Source: Microvirga aerilata (GTDB taxonomy: Bacteria; Pseudomonadota; Alphaproteobacteria; Rhizobiales; Beijerinckiaceae). Taken from it: a stretch of DNA of 32,151 bases. Made by a program: the position numbers and the translations under genes. The notes beneath the pieces were generated by a model. It saw nothing but the letters and a program-made list of their open reading frames with translations, was not told where the DNA came from and made no database searches. How positions within the stretch are numbered: the first letter of the stretch is position 1; every line of letters begins with the position of its first letter. The stretch covers positions 1 to 32,151 of the forward strand of contig NZ_JAEQMY010000051.1 of NCBI RefSeq assembly GCF_016743775.1, in the 5' to 3' direction. Shown piece by piece: positions 15,867 through 24,160 of this stretch.

Positions 15867-15869
15867 AGT
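15841..15869 (+). promoter_or_regulatory. Possible promoter for the Ldh2-type operon
   Basis: TTGACT (15841-15846), a 17-nt spacer, then CATAGT (15864-15869). It overlaps the 5' end of the divergent GntR gene and would start transcription near 15876, just before the operator-like site, consistent with repression by blocking initiation or early elongation. Confidence 0.35.
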
Positions 15870-15881
15870 GCGGTCATCGCA

Positions 15882-15908
15882 ATCATATATCCGATAGGAT
15901 CATATATC
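15882..15908. promoter_or_regulatory. Candidate GntR operator, site 3, with direct repeats, abutting the start codon
   Basis: The core ATCCGATAGGAT (15889-15900) is a near-palindrome like sites 1 and 2. It is bracketed by two exact copies of ATCATATATC (15882-15891 and 15899-15908) spaced 17 bp apart. The element ends directly at the GTG start of the Ldh2-type gene (15909), so a bound protein would cover the ribosome-binding region and the divergent promoters. Confidence 0.5.
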
Positions 15909-16943
15909 GTGCCTGTTGTTCCTGTTTTGGAAGTCAGGGATGTCGCTGGCAAAGCACTGGCACAAGCTGGCATCCCTCCAGCCAATGCGACCATCCAGCT
16001 TGAAATATTGCTTGAGGCTGAGCTGCGGGGTATCCCGTCCCACGGCCTGTTAAGGCTAGACCGCATTGTCCAAAGGATCGGCAATGGTGTAGCTGACCCA
16101 CACACACGAGGTCGCTTTACTTGGCGATCACAGAGCTTTTTGTCAGTCGACGGTCAGATGGGCCTCGGTCCGGTTGTCGCAAAGGCGGCGCTTGACGCGA
16201 TCCAGGACCGTGCCCGTGAGACCGGTGTAGCGCTGGCGGCCGTGAGCAACTCCAATCATATTGGAATGCTCGGCTGGTATGCCGAGAATGTCGCAGCCTC
16301 CGGCCAGATCCTGATTGCTCTCTCAACCAGCGAGGCGCTGGTTCATCCCTGGGGCGGTCGGAAGGCACTCATCGGAACAAATCCAATCGCAATCGGGGTT
16401 CCAGCTGGAGATGAACTCTTCGTTATGGATACGGCCACCAGCATCGTTTCGATGGGAGAAATTCACGATCACGCCCATCGAGGTGCACCGATCCCGCGAC
16501 ACTGGGCGCTCGATGCCAACGGCAATCCCACCACTGATGCTGATGAGGCCAAGAGTGGGGCGATCGCACCGTTCGGTGGCGCCAAAGGCTACTCATTGGG
16601 TCTTGCCTTCGAGCTGCTCGTCACGGGTCTCTGCGGATCTGCCATAGGCAGGGACGTGAGGGGTACGCTCGATGCTACTGAAGTCTGCAACAAAGGCGAC
16701 CTTTTCATCGTGATTGACGGCCCGCAGCCTCATCTCTCCGCCTATCTCGATATCATCCGCAATACGGAGCCTGCCGACGGGTTCGAGCGTGTTCTCGTGC
16801 CAGGCGATAGAGCCCGCGCCTGTCGCGAGAAGTACCTTGTTGAGGGCTTGCCTATCGTCGACGAGGTCTGGGAGCGGTTGCAGGTACTTGCAAAAACGCC
16901 CCTCCTGCCACAGCAACATACAGCCCAGAGAGCGCACCTTTGA
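15909..16943 (+). CDS. Malate/L-lactate dehydrogenase family (Ldh2/YlbC/ComC type) oxidoreductase
   Basis: A 344-aa NAD(P)-dependent 2-hydroxyacid dehydrogenase of the Ldh2 fold, unrelated to classical LDH/MDH. Family signatures: AELRGIPSHGLLRL (residues 38-50, catalytic His in SHG), AAVSNSNHIGMLGWY, LIGTNPIAIGVP, MDTATS and APFGGAKGYSLGLAFELL. Relatives reduce or oxidise malate, ureidoglycolate, sulfolactate or 2,3-diketogulonate; the substrate here is open. The GTG start is supported by alignment of the N-terminus with the family, although only AGGA lies upstream within the operator region. It heads an operon with an iron alcohol dehydrogenase and an aldehyde dehydrogenase. Confidence 0.88.
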   Translation: MPVVPVLEVRDVAGKALAQAGIPPANATIQLEILLEAELRGIPSHGLLRLDRIVQRIGNGVADPHTRGRFTWRSQSFLSVDGQMGLGPVVAKAALDAIQDRARETGVALAAVSNSNHIGMLGWYAENVAASGQILIALSTSEALVHPWGGRKALIGTNPIAIGVPAGDELFVMDTATSIVSMGEIHDHAHRGAPIPRHWALDANGNPTTDADEAKSGAIAPFGGAKGYSLGLAFELLVTGLCGSAIGRDVRGTLDATEVCNKGDLFIVIDGPQPHLSAYLDIIRNTEPADGFERVLVPGDRARACREKYLVEGLPIVDEVWERLQVLAKTPLLPQQHTAQRAHL

Positions 16944-16945
16944 CC

Positions 16946-18166
16946 ATGTTTGGAACCCTCCGCACTCCACGTAATCTCGTCTTCGGGGCAGGGCAGCGCG
17001 CCGCACTCCCAACCTTTGTCAACATGCTCGGGAAGCGGGCGCTCATCGTGACAGATGAGCGCCTTGCCTCCGACCACACCTTTGCCGCCATGGTTGATGG
17101 CATCAGGACCTTAGGTGTCCAGGTGCAGATCTTCCCCGGAACGATTGCCGAGCTGCCTGCGTCCTGTATCGCAGAGGGCGTGGCGGCAGGCCGCTCGTTC
17201 GGCGCCGATGTTGTTATCGGCATTGGCGGGGGGAGTTGCATTGATGCCGCCAAAGTCATCGCGCTGCTCCTGACGCACGGAGGAAAAGCGGCCGACTACT
17301 ACGGTGAATTCAAAGTTCCAGGTCCAGTCCTGCCCCTGATCGCGGTGCCCACGACATCAGGCACTGGATCAGAAGTCACACCGGTTGCCGTCATCGCGGA
17401 TCCGGATCGTGCAGTGAAGGTCGGCATCGCAAGCCCACACCTGCTTCCTCATACGGCTATTTGCGATCCAGAGCTGACTTATAGCTGCCCGCCCTCTCTG
17501 ACCGCCATTTCCGGAGCCGATGCGCTGACACATGCGCTTGAGGCGTTCACCACAGCGAGGCGTCAGCTTACGCACCAGATTGTTCATGAACATGTGTTTG
17601 TAGGAAAGAACATCCTTAGCGATCACTACGCACTGTTCGCCATTTCTCACATCGCCTCGAGCCTAAAGGCAGCCTATGATGATGGCGCTAACATCGTTGC
17701 GCGCGAGCGGCTCATGCTCGGTGCAACTGCCGCTGGGCTCGCATTCGGGACCGCCGGGACCGCCGCCGCCCATGCAATCCAGTACCCAGTGGGTGCCCTG
17801 ACCCATACGCCCCATGGCGCAGGCGTTGCTGTCATGATGCCCTATGTCATGGAGTTCAACCGTTCGTATGCTCGAGCCGACATGGCTGCTGTGGCAGGCG
17901 CCCTGGGGCTCGAGACGGAGGGGATGTCGGAGGATGAGAGGGCGGGTGCGGCAATCGACGCCGTTGCTGACCTTTTCGCATCCATTGGCATTCCGCGCAC
18001 CATCGCAGATCTCGGTGTCAGCCGGGATCAGCTGCCTATCGTCGCTGAACAGGCGATGGGAGCCACACGCCTGATCAAGAACAATCCGCGCCCCCTTGAT
18101 CTCCAATCCATGACGTCGCTCGTTGCCGCCGCATTCGGCGGCGACCGAGAGCGCCTGCGCGCCTGA
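16946..18166 (+). CDS. Iron-containing alcohol dehydrogenase (group III ADH)
   Basis: A 406-aa protein of the Fe-ADH/maleylacetate reductase superfamily. The NAD-binding GGGS lies at residues 94-97 (GIGGGSCIDAAK), with PTTSGTGSEVTP at 135-146. Metal ligands Asp192 and His196 lie in GADALTHALEAF, and His276 and His290 in AHAIQYPVGALTHTPHGAG. It probably oxidises a terminal hydroxyl to the aldehyde that the next gene's product then oxidises. The start ATG 16946 lies 2 nt after the Ldh2 stop; TTG 16940 would overlap that stop. No clear Shine-Dalgarno, so translation may depend on coupling. Confidence 0.92.
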   Translation: MFGTLRTPRNLVFGAGQRAALPTFVNMLGKRALIVTDERLASDHTFAAMVDGIRTLGVQVQIFPGTIAELPASCIAEGVAAGRSFGADVVIGIGGGSCIDAAKVIALLLTHGGKAADYYGEFKVPGPVLPLIAVPTTSGTGSEVTPVAVIADPDRAVKVGIASPHLLPHTAICDPELTYSCPPSLTAISGADALTHALEAFTTARRQLTHQIVHEHVFVGKNILSDHYALFAISHIASSLKAAYDDGANIVARERLMLGATAAGLAFGTAGTAAAHAIQYPVGALTHTPHGAGVAVMMPYVMEFNRSYARADMAAVAGALGLETEGMSEDERAGAAIDAVADLFASIGIPRTIADLGVSRDQLPIVAEQAMGATRLIKNNPRPLDLQSMTSLVAAAFGGDRERLRA

Positions 18167-18192
18167 ACACTCAAATGAGAGGCAATTCCAAG

Positions 18193-19671
18193 ATGTCTGC
18201 CCAGACGAAACTTACCCCCGAGCTCGACTTTGATGTTGCGAGCCTGCCTACCGATCTTTACATCAACGGAAAGTGGCGCCCTGGCTCCACGGGAAAACGC
18301 ATTGATGTGATCGACCCTTCGACGCAGACGGTAATTTCATCAGTTGCCGATGCCAGTATAGAAGATGCGCTCGACGCCGTTGCCGTGGCGTATCAGGCTG
18401 GTCCTGCATGGGCTGAGACCGCGCCCCGGAAACGCTCTGAGATCCTGCGCCGCTGCTTTGAGCTCATGATCGAGCGCAAGGACATGCTTGCCGAACTGAT
18501 TTCGCTCGAAAATGGCAAAGCGCTGAACGATGCCAGAGGCGAGGTTGCCTACGCGGCTGAGTTCTTCCGCTGGTTCTCAGAGGAAGCTGTGCGTTTAAAC
18601 GGCGAGATGTCCACTGCTCCTAGTGGAGCCAACCGCATTCTGGTCGAATACCAACCGATCGGCGTTGCTGTCCTCGTCACCCCGTGGAACTTCCCTGCGG
18701 CAATGGCCACCAGGAAGATAGCGCCAGCGCTTGCGGCCGGCTGCACGGTCGTGCTCAAACCTGCCACTGAAACCCCGCTCACCGCTTATGCGCTTGCGGA
18801 GTTGTATGCTGAGGCTGGTGTACCTGACGGAGTGGTCAACGTCATTACGACCTCCCGGTCAGGTGCGACTGTCAGCGCGATGCTACACGATCCACGTGTG
18901 CGAAAGCTTTCATTCACTGGCTCGACGGAAGTCGGGCGCAAGCTCCTTCACGAGGCAGCCGATAACGTGCTTTCGTGCTCCATGGAGCTTGGCGGAAACG
19001 CTCCTTTCATCGTCTTCGATGATGCTGATCTCGATGCTGCCATCGAAGGCGCCATGATCGCCAAGATGCGCAACGGGGGTGAAGCCTGCACAGCAGCCAA
19101 CCGCTTCTACGTTCAGGAAGGCATCCTGGAGGATTTTTCAAGGCGCCTCGCCGAGCGTATGGAAGCCATGACAGTGGGCATTGGTTATGACAACGCCACC
19201 CATTGCGGTCCCCTCATCAATGCTGACGCCGTTAGCCGCATCAGCGGTCTTGTTGAAGACGCGGTTCGCCGCGGCGCTACAATCCTGACCGGTGGCAAAG
19301 CACTGGACCGCGAGGGCTTCTATTATCTGCCGACAGTGTTGACTGGCGTGCCAGCCGAAGCCGCGATCATTCGCGAGGAGATCTTCGGCCCGATCGCGGC
19401 AATCTCGTCTTTTGAGACTGAGGAGGAGGTGATCCGTTTGGCGAACGACAGTGAGTATGGGCTTATCTCGTATGTTTACACCGGCAATCTTGCGAAGGGC
19501 TTGCGCGTCTCGGGCAAGATGGAAAGCGGCATGGTTGGGCTGAATCGTGGGCTGGCTTCAGATCCGGCAGCTCCCTTCGGCGGCACGAAGCAAAGTGGCC
19601 TTGGCCGGGAAGGGGCCCATCACGGAGTCCTTGAATTCTGTGAGATGAAGTACATCGCGGTAAATTGGTAA
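18193..19671 (+). CDS. Aldehyde dehydrogenase, succinate-semialdehyde dehydrogenase-like
   Basis: A 492-aa NAD(P)-dependent aldehyde dehydrogenase. PWNFP places catalytic Asn166, VLKPATETPLTA and FTGSTEVGRKLL bind cofactor, MELGGNAP carries Glu265, and GGEACTAANRF carries the nucleophile Cys299. It is closest in pattern to GabD-type semialdehyde dehydrogenases, although GGEACTAANR replaces the common GQTCVCANR. AGAGG lies about 10 nt before ATG 18193; ATG 18175 is a possible earlier start. It is third in the operon after an Fe-ADH, implying alcohol to aldehyde to acid conversion. Confidence 0.92.
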   Translation: MSAQTKLTPELDFDVASLPTDLYINGKWRPGSTGKRIDVIDPSTQTVISSVADASIEDALDAVAVAYQAGPAWAETAPRKRSEILRRCFELMIERKDMLAELISLENGKALNDARGEVAYAAEFFRWFSEEAVRLNGEMSTAPSGANRILVEYQPIGVAVLVTPWNFPAAMATRKIAPALAAGCTVVLKPATETPLTAYALAELYAEAGVPDGVVNVITTSRSGATVSAMLHDPRVRKLSFTGSTEVGRKLLHEAADNVLSCSMELGGNAPFIVFDDADLDAAIEGAMIAKMRNGGEACTAANRFYVQEGILEDFSRRLAERMEAMTVGIGYDNATHCGPLINADAVSRISGLVEDAVRRGATILTGGKALDREGFYYLPTVLTGVPAEAAIIREEIFGPIAAISSFETEEEVIRLANDSEYGLISYVYTGNLAKGLRVSGKMESGMVGLNRGLASDPAAPFGGTKQSGLGREGAHHGVLEFCEMKYIAVNW

Positions 19672-19855
19672 TGGCTGCGGCGATGTCTTGCAGCGGCACG
19701 CCAGGTGACCTCAGACCTAGCACCACCCTGCTAAGCATCGCCGCGCCTCACCTACATTCTTGATCGCAGCGACGATCATGAAGGGTTCTTGACTGTATTC
19801 CATTTCCTGAGCAAGGCGGAAGCTTGATACCGAAGGCTGTCAGGGGACATCTGAG
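19672..19855. other. Intergenic region between ALDH gene and IS6 remnant
   Basis: No gene is supported. A small hairpin TGATCG-CAGCGA-CGATCA (about 19761-19778) is present without a T-run and could be part of the operon's 3' end. Confidence 0.3.
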
Positions 19856-20594
19856 AGTACTGTCAAGTTGGCAGGATCAGGGTCTGCGGCACGGTCTTGG
19901 ACATGAGCACGACGCCCAACCCCTACCACGGCTTCCGCTTTCTGGTTGTATAACTGCTTCAGTCTAGGCCTGCGTGGAGTCGAACTGATCCTAGCCACTC
20001 GCGGCATCATGGTCAGCTACGAGACCATCCGCGAGTGGAGCCTACGCTTCGGGCAGGCCTTATTTCTGGATGAGGTGTTTGTCCGCGCCCGAGGCAAACT
20101 GCACTACCTCTGGCGGGCTATTGATCAACATGGGAATGTGCTCGATGTGCTGGTTCAGAGCCGTCGCAATACGGAAGCGGACAAGCGCTCCTTTCGTAAG
20201 CTGCTGAAGAGTTTGTGCTATGTGCCCAGGGTGATCATGACAGATAAGCTCGGATCCTATGGGGCCGCCAAGTGTGAAATCCTCTAGGGTGTCAAGCATC
20301 GGCAGAGCCGATATTTGAGCAATCGTTGCGAGGTGTCGCACCAATCCACCCGAAGGTGCGGGCATCATATGAGGCGGTTCAAGTCAGCCCGGCAGGCCCA
20401 GCACTTTCTCGCCACCCACACTCCGATCCACAACCACCTCCAACTCCCCGCCAGCGACTCTCCGCCCTTGTGTACCGCGCTGCTCGCGATCGCACCTTTG
20501 CCGCTTGGTGTGATGCTAAGGGTGCCGCGCTCGTAGGCTAAACAGGACAAGCCTCGCGGCAATGTTGTTTCATTAGCGTCAAGTTGACAGTACT
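19856..20594 (+). mobile_element. Decayed IS6-family element with both ends
   Basis: Left end AGTACTGTCAAGTTGGC (19856-19872) and right end GTCAAGTTGACAGTACT (20578-20594) are inverted repeats matching at 15 of 17 positions, and they bracket an IS6-type transposase pseudogene. The 739-bp span is slightly short for IS6-family elements (about 790-880 bp), in line with an internal deletion. The 8 bp on either side (catctgag and gctccgga) do not match, so no target duplication remains. Confidence 0.75.
19903..20541 (+). pseudogene. IS6-family transposase pseudogene
   Basis: Starts MSTTPNPYHGFRF, then a deletion of roughly 30 nt with a frame change joins to WLYNCFSLGLRGVELILATR. The central part is well preserved: FLDEVFVRARGKLHYLWRAI, DVLVQSRRNTEADKRSFRKL, VPRVIMTDKLGSYGAAK. 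A TAG at 20284-20286 interrupts it, after which HRQSRYLSNRCEVSHQSTRR and FKSARQAQHFLATHTPIHNH follow. Another frame change leads to RAARDRTFAAWCDAKGAALV and the stop at 20541. A deletion, a nonsense codon and two frameshifts make it inactive. Confidence 0.85.
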
Positions 20595-20616
20595 GCTCCG
20601 GATGCGGTACTTAAGG

Positions 20617-22005
20617 TCAATGGCTGAAGAAGCGTGCGTCCTGTCCCCGGCGTAGCCTCATCAGGGCCGATGTCTCCTGCAGTTCAAGATCGCTCATTCG
20701 GATCTCCTGGCCCTTGAAGATCGGACCTGTGAGCCGGCAGTCGGCCGCAAGGTAGAACGGGGCCGGAGCTATTGCCGTGAGAGGTGCGGCAGGCCGGAAC
20801 TCGGCTGTGACCTCAGAAATCGTGTGATGATGGCCACCCATTGAGAGAACCCTCCCTGCCGGCAGGTCCTCGCTCGCCACGGCAATCAGGTCGTAACGTG
20901 GCCGGTAGTCGGAGCCGTAGCCCGATATTTGATGAATCGCTACGTCGAGAATGCTTGTGGCGGCTTCGAGCCCGAGCAGGTGCCGCGGCAGGAACACCAT
21001 GGCGTTCGCACCCGTTCGGCTAACGATATGCCCCTTCTGAGCCAGCATATCCCAGCTCTTCGCATCATCGCAGCGGATGACCACGAAGACACCGCCCGCA
21101 AAGCTGATCTCGTCGGGCTTGCGCAGGCAGTGGAACACATCGAGACGCCGGTCGCCCGTGAGAATGCCGCCATTCGCACGATGTGAGAAGATGGTTGGAA
21201 CCTCATTGATGCGCGCGAGCGGTGCATGCAGGTCGAAGCGGTCGGGCTGTAGCCCGGTGGCGTTGGCAACGACCATGAGTTCGCACAGATCTGGCACGGC
21301 CCTCTGCGGAAAGTCCGCAATGGCATTGCTCCGGGCAGCCAGGATCTCGCCGATATCCCGTTCGCCAAGGTTCCAATGACCTTCCAGATCCACGTTCTCT
21401 GCAGAGCGCTCGCTGCTGGTGAGACGACGGGAGGAGCGATCGAAGACGAAATCGTATTCGCTCGACTTGCCCGCGGCAACCAGATGGAAGCCCATGACCT
21501 CAGCCCAGGTGGCAAGGCCAATGAGGAGGCTAGGCTGATCCCCGTCAACGGTCGTGACGATGCGGCCACGCTCAGCGGCTAGTGCTTTGAGGCCAGGACC
21601 AACGACGCTGTCGAGTTCCTTTGTGACAAGGGCCAGGTGCTTTTCGGCCTCGACTGCGATCAGAGCATGACGGGCTGCCGCCTGGGGTTGCCCAGTTGCT
21701 TCGACGACCACATCGAAAGGAAGATCGGATACGCATGCGAGATCATGGGTCGCGATGTAATCACCGCGCTCCCATGCGATCTTTGCATCTCGGGCCGACT
21801 CGCAAACTCGGATCTTGCGCGGTTCGATGCCCGCGGCCCTCAACCCCGATGCCGCACTCTCGGCTGTGAGATCGACGGCAATGCGCGCATTCATCAGGGG
21901 AACGCGTTGAGCCTGGGCCAGGAAGCTCTGGCCGAAGCCGCCGGTGCCGACGACGCAAGTTTCCACGGGGCGATCCGCCTTCGCGTAGTAATCGTGATAG
22001 TTCAT
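20617..22005 (-). CDS. Rossmann-fold oxidoreductase with C-terminal SAF domain
   Basis: A 462-aa protein. The N-terminal NAD(P)-binding domain has CVVGTGGFGQSF (residues 17-28) and a homoserine-dehydrogenase/Gfo-Idh-like layout (DVVVEATGQPQAAARHAL, LVTKELDSVVGPGL). A middle domain follows, then a SAF-like segment at about 370-445 (IAVASEDLPAGRVLSMGG, FYLAADCRLTGPIFKGQEI). Such proteins are often mislabelled as homoserine dehydrogenase or FlgA. It is the last gene of the tetronate operon and has a good Shine-Dalgarno (AGGGGAGAG). Its biochemical role is unknown to me; oxidation or epimerisation of an acid sugar feeding the pathway is a context-based guess. Confidence 0.8.
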   Translation of the reverse strand: MNYHDYYAKADRPVETCVVGTGGFGQSFLAQAQRVPLMNARIAVDLTAESAASGLRAAGIEPRKIRVCESARDAKIAWERGDYIATHDLACVSDLPFDVVVEATGQPQAAARHALIAVEAEKHLALVTKELDSVVGPGLKALAAERGRIVTTVDGDQPSLLIGLATWAEVMGFHLVAAGKSSEYDFVFDRSSRRLTSSERSAENVDLEGHWNLGERDIGEILAARSNAIADFPQRAVPDLCELMVVANATGLQPDRFDLHAPLARINEVPTIFSHRANGGILTGDRRLDVFHCLRKPDEISFAGGVFVVIRCDDAKSWDMLAQKGHIVSRTGANAMVFLPRHLLGLEAATSILDVAIHQISGYGSDYRPRYDLIAVASEDLPAGRVLSMGGHHHTISEVTAEFRPAAPLTAIAPAPFYLAADCRLTGPIFKGQEIRMSDLELQETSALMRLRRGQDARFFSH

Positions 22006-22084
22006 CGCGCATCTCTCCCCTTCCGACAGCGCCTGCCGCCGGTCCGTTGTGCCGCTGAATGTGCAGTTATCGTGAGCCGCAGCC

Positions 22085-23350
22085 CTATCGAAGCATGTTC
22101 CAGGCCTTCAGGAAGAAGTCCGGAGTTCCGAAATTGCCTGACTTGAGTGCAAGCGCGAGGTCGTTGCCTGCCAGTGAGCGCGTCCAGGGCACGCCCGGGT
22201 CGATCTCCGGCCCAATGGCCAGCGCGTCGACGTCGAGAGCACTCACGACAGCGCCGGACGTTTCGCCACCGGCGACGATGAGGCGGGTGAAGCCAAGCGT
22301 CGGAAGCGCTTTCGCAATCTCCGCAAGAGTGTTCTCAACGATCTCGCCAGCATGCATCCGCCCCAACCTGCTTTGGACCGTCTGAACTTCGTTAGGGTTT
22401 GCGGTGGAATAGATCAATGCCGGACCGCTCCCAGGCTGCGATTTCAGCCAGTCGAGAGCCATCTGTGCGGTCATGGCTCCCGAGGCGAGGTCCAGCGCAT
22501 TGAGCTTGAGGGCGGGAAGACCTGCATCGAGGGCTGCTTGAACCTGTCCCCTCGTTGCGCTGGAGCATGATCCAGCCAGGATGATGCGGCGGCCGGCGGG
22601 GGCATCGAAGCCTGTGGAGGGTGTGGCCGCTGTCAGGCCTTCGCTCTGCCGGTAGGCTGCAGGCAAGCCCATGGCGACACCGGACCCACCGGTCATGAGA
22701 GGAAGGTCGGCGGCCGAAAGGCCGATGGCGCGCAGGTGTGTGTCGTTCAGCGCATCGACGATAACGATCCGGTGACCCGCTGCCTTTTCGCGCGCGAAGG
22801 CAGAGCGAATGGCGGCCGGCCCCGCTTCCATATCCTCATAGGATACCAAGCCGACCGGGAGCTTCGTCTGTCGTTGCAGAACCCGCACGAGGTTGGAGTC
22901 CCGCATGGGCGTCAGCGGATGATCCTTCATGCTGCTTTCATGCAGAGGTACGCCGTTCACGAAGAGGTGGCCCTTATAGACCGTACGCCCATTGGCCGGA
23001 AAGGCCGGGCAGGCGAGGGTGAAGTCGCTTCCCGTAAAGGCAAGGAGCGCGTCGGTAACCGGCCCGATATTGCCCTCATCCGTCGAGTCGAAGGTAGAGC
23101 AGTACTTGAAGAACAGATGCTGCGCCCCGCCTTTTTTGAGAGACTCGGCTGCGGCCAAAGACTGAGCAATGGCCTCCTGCGCGGGAACTGTCCTGGACTT
23201 CAGGGCCACGACGACGGCATCTGCACGCGATAGGTCGAGATCCGTTCGCGGAACGCCGATCGTCTGGATGGTCTGGAGTCCTCCACGGGCCAGCATGAGA
23301 GCAAGGTCCGTTGCTCCCGTTAGATCATCGGCAATGCATCCGAGCTTCAT
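22085..23350 (-). CDS. otnK: DUF1537 four-carbon acid sugar kinase (3-oxo-tetronate 4-kinase)
   Basis: A 421-aa member of the DUF1537 kinase family. The N-terminal domain carries GCIADDLTGATDLA (residues 4-17), and KYCSTFDSTDEGNIGP and PAFPANGRTVYKGHLFVNG closely follow the OtnK/YgbK pattern. The C-terminal nucleotide-binding domain has LAGSCSSATRGQ and IVAGGETSGAVV. The expected reaction is ATP-dependent phosphorylation of 3-oxo-tetronate at C4, preparing it for OtnC. A D-threonate kinase role (DtnK) is the main alternative because pdxA2 lies nearby, but the presence of otnI and otnC favours OtnK. Its start overlaps the otnI stop (ATGA). Confidence 0.88.
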   Translation of the reverse strand: MKLGCIADDLTGATDLALMLARGGLQTIQTIGVPRTDLDLSRADAVVVALKSRTVPAQEAIAQSLAAAESLKKGGAQHLFFKYCSTFDSTDEGNIGPVTDALLAFTGSDFTLACPAFPANGRTVYKGHLFVNGVPLHESSMKDHPLTPMRDSNLVRVLQRQTKLPVGLVSYEDMEAGPAAIRSAFAREKAAGHRIVIVDALNDTHLRAIGLSAADLPLMTGGSGVAMGLPAAYRQSEGLTAATPSTGFDAPAGRRIILAGSCSSATRGQVQAALDAGLPALKLNALDLASGAMTAQMALDWLKSQPGSGPALIYSTANPNEVQTVQSRLGRMHAGEIVENTLAEIAKALPTLGFTRLIVAGGETSGAVVSALDVDALAIGPEIDPGVPWTRSLAGNDLALALKSGNFGTPDFFLKAWNMLR

Positions 23351-24156
23351 GCCATGGCTCCCCTGCCGTCGGAGGATTGATCACGTGTCCAGGCCGAGAG
23401 CCAGCCGAGGCCGTCTTCCGTCCGCCCACGAGGCTTGTATTCGGCTCCGATCCAGCCGCCATATCCCAGGCGATCAAGGGATCTGCAGATGTCGCGATAG
23501 TCTATCCCGCCTTCAGCCGGCTCGGCACGGCTCGGGACTGCAGCGATCTGTACATGGCCGATCAGGTCGAGATATTGTTTAAGCCGCCGTGTCAGATCAC
23601 CTTGCATGATCTGGGTGTGGTAGCAGTCGAACATGATCTTCACGTTCCCGCGACCGACCTGATCGATGATCGATGCGGCCTGCTCGATGGTGTGAAGGAA
23701 ATATCCCGGCTTGTCCCAATGGTTGATCGGTTCGATCAGGACCGTCATGTCAGCTCGGGCTGCTTTGTCGGCAGCTAGCTTCAGATTCGCGACGAATGTG
23801 CACTCGGCCGTAGAGACAGAATCGGCGGTGACCAGCCCGGACAGGCAGTGAACGGCCGTCGCGCCGATGTCGTTCCCGTAGGAGACAGCCTGACCGAGGG
23901 CCTGCTGTAACTCGCTCTCGCGTCCCGGCAGGGCTCCGAGCCCGAAATCGCCCGCTGCGGTGTTCCCGACCGGGGTGTTCAATCCGAGCATGCTCACCTG
24001 GCTGGTCCTCAGAGCGTGGCGCATCTCGGCGGCGGGCACCTGATAAGGCCAGTGCATCTCGACGGCGCGAAAGCCCGCAGCGGCGGCCGCCGAGATCCGG
24101 TCGATGTCGGAATGCTCAGTAAAGAGAAAACCTAAATTGGCCGAGAAACGGGGCAT
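23347..24156 (-). CDS. otnI: 2-oxo-tetronate isomerase (hydroxypyruvate isomerase-like TIM barrel)
   Basis: A 269-aa xylose-isomerase-type TIM barrel protein starting MPRFSANLGFLFTE, the characteristic OtnI/YgbM/Hyi opening. Metal-site motifs are visible: LIEPINHWDKPGYFL, MFDCYHTQIMQGDL, HVQIAAVPSRAEP, GWIGAEYKPRG. The expected reaction is 2-oxo-tetronate to 3-oxo-tetronate. Start 24156 gives the family length and lies 4 nt after the otnC stop; ATG 24174 would overlap otnC by 14 nt, and a frame open to 24246 is unlikely to be used. It lies between otnC and otnK with overlaps on both sides, a tight operon. Confidence 0.9.
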   Translation of the reverse strand: MPRFSANLGFLFTEHSDIDRISAAAAAGFRAVEMHWPYQVPAAEMRHALRTSQVSMLGLNTPVGNTAAGDFGLGALPGRESELQQALGQAVSYGNDIGATAVHCLSGLVTADSVSTAECTFVANLKLAADKAARADMTVLIEPINHWDKPGYFLHTIEQAASIIDQVGRGNVKIMFDCYHTQIMQGDLTRRLKQYLDLIGHVQIAAVPSRAEPAEGGIDYRDICRSLDRLGYGGWIGAEYKPRGRTEDGLGWLSAWTRDQSSDGRGAMA

Positions 24157-24160
24157 CGAT

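Noticed and set aside
15882..15908. Direct repeats here as a CRISPR or iteron array
   Set aside because: Only two 10-bp copies exist, and they sit in a divergent promoter next to a GntR gene; operator function explains them better.
22085..23350. Calling the DUF1537 kinase DtnK (D-threonate kinase)
   Set aside because: The PNGRTVYKGHLFV and IADDLTGATD patterns and the adjoining otnI/otnC genes favour OtnK, though pdxA2 nearby keeps DtnK possible.
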